Source: Cinnamomum chago
Taxonomy: Eukaryota > Streptophyta > Magnoliopsida > Laurales > Lauraceae
Assembly: GCA_038049695.1 (NCBI GenBank)
Contig: CP142451.1
Coordinates: 9,112,001-9,176,000 of the forward strand
Direction: 5' to 3'
DNA: 64,000 nt
The position numbers were made by a program, and so were the translations under genes. Positions 48,864-60,064 of the stretch are shown in pieces (positions within the stretch are counted from its first letter, which is position 1; the number at the start of each line of letters is the position of its first letter). Under the pieces are notes generated by a model. It saw nothing but the letters and a program-made list of their open reading frames with translations. It did not search any database and was not told the DNA's origin.

Positions 48864-51381
48864 CTAGGATATGATACCCAGTTCAAAACTACTCTCTTAC
48901 CACAAAATGATATACCTACATATCACCATTGCTAAAATGGGTTTCTTCTCATGTGAAGTTTTCCTCAATGCATTACTGTCGGTACATGAGGGTTTCACTC
49001 CAAATCGTATGAGTAGTATTATGCAAAGATTGGCAGCCTTGAGATATATTTGATGGTAATGCTGATTCAAATGAAATTATGTGAGTAGAAAGTTCTTTAA
49101 TTGATCATGTGGGTAGAAACTTACGTAAATTGGCTGATCTCACAGGAAAGTAGTCTCAAATTCCCTTTAGACTTTGTAGCTGTTTGCTAGTAACTTCTTC
49201 CCATGCAATTTATATGGTCCACTAGAATGGAGAACAATCTACAAGTTTTATTATTATGATAAAGTTTTCAAGTGGAAAAGTCTCTAGAAAAAAAAAAAAA
49301 TTACCCGTAAAATGGAGTTCATATCCAATAAAGTGAAGGTGTAAAGATGCAAGCCTTTGAGAGGGATCGGTTGGGATTCAATGATTCTAATACAAAAGTG
49401 TGTAGAAATAGAATTACTTTAAGTAAAGGACTCCGCTAGTGGAATTTCAGGATATAAATGTGAATGATACCTTTGCAGGTAATCCACAGGGATCCGGTTT
49501 GGGTGGGTCTTTGGATATGTTAAAGATGAACTGACCTAAGTAGTTTCTGGCCACGCGGTTCAGGTGACTGTAGTTGAAGCAGAAATCTTCATTTGCTTAT
49601 AGGTTTGAAACTTTTTAAAGAGAATGTTAAGGGGCAAGTGATTGTGGAACGTGAAGTTAAGGATGCAATCACATTCACATGTGCATCCAGAAAACAAATT
49701 GAACCTTGACAGTTCATCATTGATGAAGACGACTTAGCCACATCTGTAAAAGCCTTGATAATATGACCTGTGAGGAAAATAAGTTTGTAGATAACCTTTA
49801 TATGGAAAAAGTAATCTATTTATCTTCTGTGTGGGCTTTTCTTATTGACTGCCCCGATAGACAGTGGACAGATCTTCTCTTATTTTTTGTCCTTTTTTTT
49901 TTCTTTGTAAGACAGATTTTTTACATTTCAAAGAGCAAAGTAAAAAACTGATAAAAAGGGAAAGAAAGAAGAGAAGAAGAAAACAAACAAAATCAACAGT
50001 ACAAAAATACACTTGATTCCTACCGTCAGATAAGATGGGTTATGAGTTAGTAATAAATTGTGCTTGTTTGCCATGTTGACTTACAAGTTACGAGTCAATA
50101 TGAGATTAGCATTTAACTGACATTGGCATAGAACATGCTCCTTCAACCAACATACACTGTCCCATTAATAGAAAGAAAGAAAAATCAATTCCAAACTAAA
50201 TGTTCCCATTGCCACACTACCAATATTAATTAATTTCAAATGCTAAACACACACACAGAAAAGACATATATATATATATAATTTGTTAAGCCAACACTTA
50301 ATTGCAGTTTCATTGAGGCATTAACTGAGCAATCATTTACAGATATGTCGTGGAACAGTGTTATCAGGAAATATGTGTTGTTAACGTTTCAATGCGACTA
50401 CTTATCATTATCATCGGGCCTAAGCCTAATCCTATCTACTTATGGCCTGAATCAATGTGACTCGATAGTAGATAAATTAATAATGCGGGGCAAAATTGCA
50501 TCCAAAGGAAACAAAGATAATTAAATTTTGCAGAGAATATGAAAAAAAGGGAGCTGAATTTGTATGATCAACACCTGAGAAAGGGCAGAAACTGCATCCA
50601 TAATCAAATCGCCCTGGGAATTATTGTGTGAGATCGGACTCGTCCCAGTGGATCCGAACCCAACATACTTCCCACCTTGAGAAGGTGGGATCCCCTCCTG
50701 TCTCCCCTCATTCTCTGCCATCTTCCTTGCAAAGTAGTTCTCTTTGTCAGCGGCCGAGGCAGCCATCCTCCCATAAATATCTGTGGAAGAATAGGAGCGG
50801 CTCGGGCACGTCCCTGCCCCTGATCCAGCTCTCATGCTCCCAACAGAATGATTTCTCCGGATACCAGTGCCAGCACCCCCTCCATTCTGATCCCATTCAT
50901 CCCAATTCCCGCCCCAATCAGAATTAGCATTTGAATTTGAATTTGGCTTCGAACTTGGAGACCGGTGAGGAGGGGGTCTGGAGGCAGGGAGGGATTCTCG
51001 GACAACAGCGGGCTCCTGCCATGGGCGGTTTTCGGCGAGGGCCTGGACCATGTTGCGGAAGTGGGCAGCGGCTTTGGTGTTATATTTGATGGTAATGTCT
51101 GTCTCCTTGGGGATGCCACGGGCAGAGAGGAAGGTGTTGAGGGCTTGGTTGCCTGCGCAGTTGGCTTCCATCTTCCGGAGGTGCACTTCAGTCCACAAGT
51201 CCATAGTCACGGAGCGCACGAAGCTGAGGTGGACGCCCAGCCCCCGGTGCTTGCCGGAGCAGTCTAGGCACATGAACACACCATATGATACCGATGCCCA
51301 CTGCGGGTTCTTCTGGGTGCAGTCCACACATGTGCGATTCCCCGGAAGGGATTGAAGCTCCCGCAGACGATGAGAAGCCAT
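45809..51381 (-). CDS. AGD7: ADP-ribosylation factor GTPase-activating protein, AGD6/AGD7 type, complete
   Basis: Three minus-strand exons: 51381-50575, 47071-46982 and 46186-45809, with GT-AG borders and matching phases; 424 residues. The ArfGAP zinc finger is at residues 18-41 (C18-X2-C21-X16-C38-X2-C41), followed by the catalytic Arg in SGKHRGLGVH (R46). The middle is Ser/Asn/Gly-rich. The second and third exons encode the conserved FSFVATSAVQSAANAVQAG amphipathic segment and the GYDDKVNDTVNVVTSRTSEL motif of the plant AGD6/7 group, ending with a Trp-Asp-rich tail. These proteins stimulate GTP hydrolysis on ARF1 at the Golgi and help control ER-Golgi traffic. Assignment to AGD6 or AGD7 is not resolved, so the symbol names the group. 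A GA repeat runs straight into the ATG. Confidence 0.93.
47265..47535 (+). repeat. Retroelement fragment in ArfGAP intron 1
   Basis: GAAGTCCCACATCGCC is a phrase common in plant LTRs. A GAGGGGGAATGT polypurine-plus-LTR-like junction lies at 47461-47472, and a 50-bp segment (CATATACCT-TTTGGGCCTTCCA) occurs on both sides of it (about 47328 and 47475). No coding part remains. Confidence 0.45.
48789..48860. repeat. (CT)n microsatellite in ArfGAP intron 1
   Basis: About 72 bp of uninterrupted CT. Confidence 0.95.
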
Positions 51382-52140
51382 CTCTCTCTCTCTCTCCCTC
51401 CGTCCCTCCTCACAGAAGCAATCTCACAAACAGATGGTGGGCATCATGATGGGGGGAATCAAAGAGAGGGGATGGATAGAAAAGAGAAAATGAGGGGGAA
51501 ATGCAGACAGATATCTGGTGTTCAGGGTAGTTAGTTAGTTATTGGCTTTCCATGGAAAAGGAGGGTAATAAGGTAATTTCATATGTTTACGTGGAAATGT
51601 AACGGAAAACAAGGCGTTTCCTGCTTTGGGCCTTTCATTTCTACCCAAGAGGAAAGAAAATCCCCTCTGCGAAGGGGAGGACAGGTTCATTTCTTACATA
51701 CATGTGGGACCCATGTGGGCCCATCTTCCTTGTTTCCTAAATCAGCCCACATCTTCTTTGCTCATCAATCTATGATATTATTATGGTGGGGCCTATTCTT
51801 CCTCATTACTAATGATCCATTTTTATCCTAATTTTTGATGGTGCTAATTTTTCAAATATATTTTACTTAGAGATTTTTTACGAAAAAAATATATATCTAT
51901 TCTATTAAAATATGGGGAAGATAAAAAAATTTAGAAATTATTGATAGTGGTATAATTGAAGTGGAGATTTGCTTCCAGAGTACTTTTTGTGATTCATGAA
52001 TGTCAACGTGCCAAATAAGATTGATGAAAATATTTTATAGGAGATCGGTTAGACCATTTAGATATATGGTGCACAATGCTGGTCAATCAAGAAACAACAT
52101 ATGTACAAAATAGACATGGCAGGGATGAAAATGCCATGTG
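51382..52140. other. Upstream region of the ArfGAP gene
   Basis: Starts with GA/CT-rich DNA at the ATG. No confident TATA box or other element. The rest is unassigned. Confidence 0.4.
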
Positions 52141-52149
52141 AATGTGTTG

Positions 52150-52480
52150 TAAAAATAAGAAAGATGAAATTAGACATTGGCGCTTTCAATAGCATGTAGG
52201 GTAGCATCAATAAGTAATGAAATTAGAGAAAATCCATTAGAGATGGTTTTGAGGATGTCCAACATAGGCCGGCACGACACCAGTTTGACTATGCAAGTTG
52301 CTAGCCCATTAAGGAAAAGGGATAGGGTGAAGAGGACGTCAATGGAGATGGTTAAAATATAAATGAGAAAGTGCAACTTATATATGGATTTGGCTCATGA
52401 TACATTGAAATGAAAAAAAATAAAATTCATGCAGTCGACCCTATATAGATGGGATAAGGCTTTGATGATGATGATGATTG
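52150..52480 (+). mobile_element. RTE-type LINE, 3' end only
   Basis: The plus strand translates, with stops, to the C-terminal pattern of plant RTE elements (RENPLEMVLR, then KRDRVKRTSMEMVKI, then LAHDTLK). It ends in GGGATAAGGCTTTGATGATGATGATG, the ATG-repeat tail typical of this clade. 5'-truncated and inactive. Confidence 0.7.
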
Positions 52481-54290
52481 GCAGAGGCATATAATGTCAT
52501 TTTTTTTTTCTTTCTAACATCATGTTTGAAGCACTACGTTGATGCTTTAATAAAAAAAATTACTTGGCCCTTTTTAGAGTTTAAATAAAAATTTTACTAT
52601 TTTACGAGAATGATCCTATGTGGGATTTGCAATTAACTACTACTACATTTGTGGTGGGCCCACTTTTGTTTGTTTGACCTCTCAGTCGGTCAAGAAAATT
52701 TTAGAGTAAAAGTAATTTACACAACTAGGATGATCATGTGAATCAAGTAAAGTTTTCAAGAAAAATGGGCGCCTTATTTGTTTATTTATTGGAAGAAGGT
52801 ATTTTTTTTATGGCCCGCCTATGATAACCGCAAACATCAACACATGCATTCACTCCATTTTGACATTCATCGGACTGGTATTAGCCGTTAGATTTAAAAA
52901 TAAAGAAATCTATCCAAATGACATTAAGGTGTTCAAAATGTATCAATCCACCAGCCACCCGCTGGTAGACTCTATATATTTATAAAATGTCTGTAGTTTA
53001 TGGGGCCAATTAGATACATGTCTATTAATTGGAAATGGTAGATTGAAAAGTCTCCTTATATAAGGGGGAGCCGAAAAATAAGCCCCATCAAATTTCTAAC
53101 TCTTGATTTGACAAAAGTTGAATGGTGTCTTAATTGTTATTTTTTTAAATTCAATCCAACGGTGAGTAAAAGTTCAATGAGTGTAAAATTGGGCCTAAGT
53201 GGATGCACATGTCGACTCATAGGAAGACATTGTTCAATAAGGTATGTAAGTTGTTAAAATTTTGGAAGGCTGGTCTATGTGGACCCATAGAGCTGGAATG
53301 CACATGTCCACTTACATGGAGAACATTATTCGTTAGGAGCCCGGATCCACAATCATCAATTGTAAAGTTTTATACCAGCTAATGCACCATCTTAATTGCT
53401 TTCTTGAAATAAAAATAAAGAAGCTAAAGATAAGATTTTACACCGTTGGTGATTGTGGACTCATCAATTAAGGTATGTAAGTTGTTATTATATAGAAATC
53501 TCTCATCCCACTTGCTTTATTAGTTGGAAATCAAATGCATTGCTCTTAAAAGACAAATTATTTATTTATTTTACTATGATTTAGTTATAAAACCTGGAAG
53601 GTTTTACTCCAAAAAAAACACTTAATGTGCCCATTTGACCAAATCTAACATCAATGAATCCGGATAGGGCAATTCGGTGGATGAAGAGGGAACGACCTCC
53701 TCAAATGGACTTTAAAGACAATAACCCATTTGCCGCAAAACAGTTTTTGGGGCCTTCGGAGATATGTGATTGAATTATTTGGACATGAAATATGTGACTT
53801 TTTCGTGCTATGTTGGCCGAGAATTTACAATAGAGCATCAATGAATCACTATTGGTAGCGTTGAATGTTGATGACCGTCGTTTCTCTTATTCTTCATTTC
53901 AAAATAGCACAAATCCAAATAGGCCCCAAAAACTGTTTTCTCCATTATTAGATTGGGTTTGAGGAAGAGATGGAGAAGGAATGATAAGAGGAAAATTGTT
54001 TATTTTTGTTTGCCCAGGGTCAATATCGACCCCCAATACTTAAAATGAGGGTCGATATCGACCATCGAAAAAAGTAGTAAAAAAAGTGGGTTTTGGGGTG
54101 AATTGCCCTATATTTTATGCATGTTATATTTTATGCATGTTTAAATAATTTGTCTGATTCAATCCAATGGCCACACTAAGTGTTTTTTCGGATAAAATCT
54201 TTTAAAAACTATGTAATCTCAAACATAGCTAAATTGCTATTCTTTTTATCATTGTAAATGTTCGATTATTATATGATGATTTGTCAAAAT
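52481..54290. other. Intergenic DNA, nothing identified
   Basis: AT-rich, no gene, no bounded element. A 17-bp motif TTAAGGTATGTAAGTTG recurs at about 53460 and in near form at about 53240. Confidence 0.4.
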
Positions 54291-54600
54291 TTTCATATAT
54301 ATATATATATAGGGGGTATTCAAGTGAGGAATTTCCTCACCATGTGTGGTGAGGGACTCCCCTTTTTGGAAGATTTCAAGTACATGATGAGGGAATCTCT
54401 CCCTTGAATATTTTCCATATATATATATATATATGTATATATGAGAGATGCTTATATGAGAGATATCTCTCATCTTATATGAGAGATAAGAGTGGGAGAT
54501 GGATATCTCTCGTCTTATATGAGAGATTGAGTTGGGGCCCTCGCAATTATATTTAATGCCAACCACTTAATTATGAGTTCCTCACCCTTATATCTTATAT
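54291..54600. repeat. Palindrome-rich block flanked by AT repeats
   Basis: Two (AT)n runs (54292-54312, 54417-54440) enclose back-to-back hairpins GTGAGGAATTTCCTCAC and CTCACCATGTGTGGTGAG. To the right, TTATATGAGAGAT occurs three times, one of them within an 18-bp perfect palindrome ATGAGAGATATCTCTCAT (54456-54473). GTGAGGAA on the left and its complement TTCCTCAC at about 54580 could be the ends of a MITE. Confidence 0.6.
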
Positions 54601-54748
54601 AAAGTTACATATATCTCTAGTAGAAATGACATATTCCATGTAAATAATACTCTCTTCATCCGTTGAATGACATAAATGATAAAAAAGAATATTGATATTA
54701 AATGAATGGAATTGAGATATAAATGAAATGTTGGGATATGGAAATTCA

Positions 54749-54762
54749 ATGCCACGTGGCAT
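54749..54762. promoter_or_regulatory. Palindromic G-box upstream of VPS37
   Basis: ATGCCACGTGGCAT is a 14-bp perfect palindrome around the CACGTG core bound by bZIP and bHLH factors, 245 bp before the VPS37 start codon. Function is inferred from the motif and position. Confidence 0.5.
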
Positions 54763-55006
54763 TTGAAAAATTCCCAGCAAACACGAACCCCATTCTTACC
54801 TTGTAGTTGTAATAATCAGTCACGTCTTTGACAACTACGATGAAAACGATCGGTCATTTCGTTGCACATAGAAACCAACGAAGTCTTCCTTTTTAAATTT
54901 CGCAAGAACCACAGAGAGAGATCAGAGAACGAAGAACCCGTATCCATTCATTTCCAATCACTAGGGTTTTTGCTTTCCAAAGCAACGACGAGACCCTGTC
55001 AGCACC

Positions 55007-58000
55007 ATGTTCAAGTCCTTTTGGTATTTCTTCATCTTCTTCTTTTCGTTCTCTTTCTTTTCGATTTTTTTTTCGCGGAGGTAAAGCTCCTATTTGCTCG
55101 GAACTTGATTTCTACATAGGAAAAGAGAATCTTCTTATTATCATTGGATGCATTTGAGATCGATCGATCGATCGGATTGGATCGGATCGGATCGGATCGG
55201 ATCGGTGTTGTTTGATCTTCGAATTTCAAATCATCTATCGATCTACATGTAAATCTGGAATTAGGACTTTCCTTCTCCAGAATTACTGGAATCATGGAAT
55301 GGATTGGGGATGGTGATGGTGATGGTGATTTTTATGTTGTTGAGTTTAACTCTGTTTGGCTGATATGGAAAGTTATCTGTGGCCTTTTTTGTGCTCTCTG
55401 TGTGTGTGTGATTTAGTTCTAAGTTCTAACCTTTTGTGTATATATGAATAGGGGTCGTTCTCAAGAGGCGCAGCAGATTTCTGCCCAATCTCCGCTTGCT
55501 GGACAACAAAGAGCTTCAGACCCACCACCTTCTCCATCACCATCGCATGGTCGAATTCCCCCCACCGAGACTGCTGGCATAATTGATCTTTTAAAGAATA
55601 AGGAGTATGGCTGTTGGCATTGAACTTTCAAATTTTGTTATGACTGCTATAGTTTTGTCTATGTTTTCAATGCTTTTGCCTTTGATGTCCATCCATTTTC
55701 AACTTGTTGATAGGGAGTATAACATGTGTGTTTTCCTTAATTGGTTATTTGAAACTAGCTTTACTAGTTATTATTTGAGTAATGAGAGCATTTCTTTTCA
55801 GTTTTAACATTGTTGGAAGTTAAGTGGTGAGTTTACTGAAGACCTTTTTGGGACAAATGTATCTAATTAATTAGTCCTATCAGTTCATTTATTTTCAATT
55901 TTTATGTTTTCAAGCCATAGGTGAAAAGAAAAATCCTGAAAGGACCATTGGAGGGTTGTTGGGCATCAGCATATGCATGCCTTTTGCTCAAACAGGGGTC
56001 CTTGTGAGTGTCGAGCGAGGACATTCATATTCTTAGTGATAGAAACTACCCACTAGTCGATGCTGGTATCATATTTCAAAAATGACCTAAGGTCTTCGAA
56101 TATGGGTATGGTATTGAGGGATGTCTGAGGATCTGATGTAGGATAGGAGAAATATTGAAGAAAATCCGAACAGAACTAACGGGTGGGTGGGTGACTGGGT
56201 GTACTGGTGAGGAGTGAGAATTTCTTTTAGACTTGGCATTTTATGGCATTTAGCTGATTGCTACACAATGCCAAGTCCATCTTATGGGGATGGAGGTGAT
56301 GGCTTTGACATTGCAAATGAAATATAGCACTATCAACTGTATATATGATGGTGACAATGTCAAGAATTTGAAGGATGGTTTGATTGTCAATCAAGGAGAC
56401 AGTTGCTGGTCTTTCATGTTGATGCCATGTGCTCCATTAAGAGGTAAAATCGACGTCTACCACACAAGGCGGCCGTCCCATGTGGAAGTGTCAATGTAAT
56501 TTTCGATAACGGTAGTGATGAGAACATGAAGAACGTGCATGGATGGTCAGGTTGCTGACAATATTTTGGTTAAGTACTATTTTACTATGGACATTATAGT
56601 AAGGGCTGCTGGATAAGATATTTTGCATGCAGAATGCATGCCACATCCACTGAAATAAATTTACTGATAGCTTGAGAGGCAAACACCATTAACTCAACAG
56701 GGTTCCGTGGTGGACTTGAATTATTGGAGTTAAAACCATCTTCAATTGACCTGTTGTCTTTATCTATAGTGGTAACTTTGGAATCATTGCTTGGATTTAC
56801 TGCTCAAAAAGTACAGTTGAAGGGGCTCAGGAGGGCAAGAAATCCAAAAGAAATGATTTTTAGTGGTTAGCTATGCCAGTGAAGACGCCAATACTTGTTC
56901 CTAAAATAGCTTGGATTACATATTATGTTTGTTCTACATTTAGAATTTTCATTCAGACAGATGATATGTGTATGTATCTTAATGATTTTAGTTTGTTTTT
57001 ATTTTGTTTGTTGAATATTGTGCTGACATTTGGATGTTCTGCAGTGTAGATGAGTTACAGAAGCTTTTAACTGACAAGGGTGCTTACAAAAAGTTCTTGT
57101 ATTCACTTGATGAAATAAAAGATCAAAATAGTGTAAGTTGCAAAGATCACTCATCCTCTACACATTTTTTTCTTCTTACACTTGATTTTCAAGCGCATTG
57201 TGCTTTGGAGTTTGGTAATGTGATATATTACAACTTTTTTTTTAGTATTTTGATTGGCTAATGACACTAGAATGTTTGATTGAATCTCAAAAGATGAAAT
57301 ATCACGAAAGTTACAAAGATTACATTTTCTATCTTATTTGTTTCATGTTAGATTTTCACGTGCTTAATCATTCCAAACCAAATATTGGTTTAGACATTCA
57401 TTAACCATCATCAATCCTTGGAGCCATCCCACCCTTACCAACAGGAAACTATGGTGCAGCAGACTCCTCCACTACCAAGTATCCTCACGAAGCTTAACTT
57501 GGTACCTAGTGTCTCCCCTAAACCTGGTCCCTTCACAATACATCCTATTAGACAATCCCTTGCCCTCCCTATTTGAAAATCTCTCACGAGATACTTTATA
57601 AGATGATCCTTTGACCTCCCTATTTGAAAATATCTAAACTAGTAATCTGTGAATCAGTGGGCCCTATTCCAGAAATCCTTTACATCCCCAAGTTCTGCCT
57701 TCTATAATGTCAATCCTCCACAAAGCTAGCACTTCTCTCAGTATTTTTACCATCCTCTACTATGAAGGTCCCTGTTCCATTATTTAAGCCTTCTCAGTTC
57801 TCACTGTGACGGCATCCTGCAGTATTGCTGTAGTTTATATTATTTTGTGTAAAGTTCTAATCATGATTTTTACATATTCCATTTATCATTAAATTCCGGT
57901 CAGTAATTGTTATGTACTTACTTGTATTGTCTTTCTTCAGCTGCAACACGAGCTCTGCAAGGAGGCAGCACAACTTGCTCGTGAGTATATACGTTGCCTG

Positions 58001-58125
58001 TGCATGGATACAAAGTTATTGGCTTGTCCAGTTGATTACAAACGCTAATTGTAAATGATGCATCTGTCAAATAGGGGGGAATTTGGAGAAAGAACCTCAA
58101 ATCTTGGAGCTTAGGAACCAAGTAA

Positions 58126-58176
<51 letters not shown>

Positions 58177-58978
58177 ATATGTGTAGCATGTAGACAAATG
58201 CATGCATATAGTAGGGCTGAAAGTTGATTCCTGACTCTCTGCTCTTTTCTTTTTTGAGCTTAAAGTGTAGAATTATCGAAACTACTGAGCTGCTTGCTGC
58301 CCGGGAAAAGCTAGAGAAACTAGAGAAGGAAAAGGATCAAATTCTAAATTCTTATGCTCCTGCAATGTTGCAACAAAGGATGCAGGGTAAGTGTATGCTT
58401 GAATTCCAAATGTAGTTGTGGACACTTGTGGTGACAGTGCATTAACACTCCAATATGCCTGTGGTTGAGTAGAATAGAATCATATCATGACTTAGAACTT
58501 AAGGCACTAAATTGCAAATATCTAGATAGTTGCATATGCTTAAGAAGCGCACTGAGAATTTAGGATCCATGAACAAACATGGGAAATGATTGAAATTCTT
58601 CATAGGTTTATTCACAGAGCCTCTTAGTGTTGTGACACGGAGGTAGTTTTACTAGGATATATGGTCATATTTTTCTTTCGATTATTATTTTTGTGAATAA
58701 GGCTAAGATGATTATGATTAGCAGTTTAGTGGGATATTTAAAATGAGAATGCAGAGGTCTTACACAGTTTATTTTTATTTTTATTTTTATTTATTATTAT
58801 TATTATTTTTTTTTTTGCAGATGCAATGGACAAGATTGAAGAGGAGTCTCAAATGCTTGATAGGCAGCTTCTGGACAAGGAGATTGATCTGGCAGTTTTT
58901 GTGCAGAGGTATATGAGGCTTCGGACGACTTATCACAGACAAGCTCTCCTAAAACTAGCTGCCCCGGCAATCTACTGA
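55007..58978 (+). CDS. VPS37: ESCRT-I subunit VPS37, complete, 7 coding exons
   Basis: Exons on the plus strand: 55007-55023, 55452-55604, 57045-57132, 57941-57980, 58075-58121, 58266-58386, 58821-58978. All phases join (624 nt, 207 residues; Arabidopsis VPS37-1 is about 217). The N-terminus MFKSFWGRS and a Pro/Ser/Gln-rich linker precede the Mod(r) domain (about 45-205), which contains VDELQKLLTDKGAYKKFL, ELRNQCRIIETTELL and the C-terminal helix FVQRYMRLRTTYHRQAL. VPS37 is a core stalk subunit of ESCRT-I with VPS23/ELC and VPS28, sorting ubiquitinated cargo into multivesicular endosomes. The tiny 17-nt first exon is fixed by splice phase and by the conserved MF-FWG start. A CT microsatellite begins just inside the exon 5 donor. 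Confidence 0.96.
55157..55205. repeat. GATCG/GGATC pentanucleotide repeat in VPS37 intron 1
   Basis: Several GATCG units followed by four or five GGATC units. Confidence 0.9.
58126..58175. repeat. (CT)n microsatellite next to the VPS37 exon 5 donor
   Basis: Starts five bases after the donor GT at 58122-58123. Confidence 0.95.
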
Positions 58979-60064
58979 GATTCATCCCTTTTGCAGTATT
59001 TTGTCCTGCCCTTCTAAGTCAGTGTCATAAATCTTATTTGGAATTCTATATATCTCCATGTTTTTGAAATTTGGGTATTTTTTTTTAGGCATATGTATCA
59101 GTGAAATCATAGTTAATAGTAACTATTGTACAGGTTATTTGCTGTTTTTATCTTGATACATAAACTACAGTTCACATTGGTGAAACCAGCACTCTGAATG
59201 GTCTTGTTGTGCAATTTATTTTTCATGCATTTATGCAGAAGCTTTGTCATGGGAAAGGGAAATCAAGAAAGGGAGGAGATTTTGAAACTAACTGGCAACC
59301 ATGATATATCAAGTCAGCAGCACATCAGCAGGGTGTAAAGGCTGTGTCAACCTTATCCCAGGCCCCAGGCTCAACTTGTCTAAGTGGGCTTATAATTTGA
59401 AGCCTATGTCCCAATGTCAGGCCTAACTAATAAGGCCTGCGTGTGTTACAATTTTTACTTGGCTTGTTATTTCAACGAATGCATAATACTAAAGTGGCCG
59501 TGTGGTGTTTCTATTGTTAATGAAGTCAGACTATCAGGAGTCCTATACAAGGGCGGTGTAGATTTTCAGTCCCTACTGGCCACAAAGCAGGACTCACCCC
59601 TAAAGGGAGGCACCAAATTCCCCAAGGAGAAAATCCTCTTTGAGGCCCTAAAGGGTTTGGCCTACGCCTAGTCCACATCAACCCCTGCCTACCACAAGTG
59701 TCATTCATGCATTCAGGTGGGACCGACAAAATTTCTATCAACCCATAAGTTGGTACTGAGATGCTACAAGATGTTTCTTGGGTGGGAGTGCTGAGCAAGA
59801 GTAAGACAGTCATCTAAATAAATATAGCATGTGATACAGAGGCCTCCCCTCCAAAACGATCTATAAATCATATTCATTGATGGATCTATGATGTGATTCT
59901 CATTTACATTTGATGTTCCCTCATGGAAAATTATGATACAAATGTCGCCCATTGAAAAAAAAAATATACACCTTTAATCATATTATCTCTAAACAAGAGG
60001 ATATCTAATTTATAATACACAAAAGAATTGAGGGGCCTTGAGATATGAAGATGATATACAATGC
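58979..60064. other. Convergent 3' region between VPS37 and VPS50
   Basis: Holds the 3' UTRs of both genes. No coding sequence. Transcription from both sides meets within about 1.1 kb. Confidence 0.5.

Noticed and set aside
52177-52376. 61-codon plus-strand frame
   Set aside because: Part of the RTE LINE 3' end with stops on both sides, not a separate gene.
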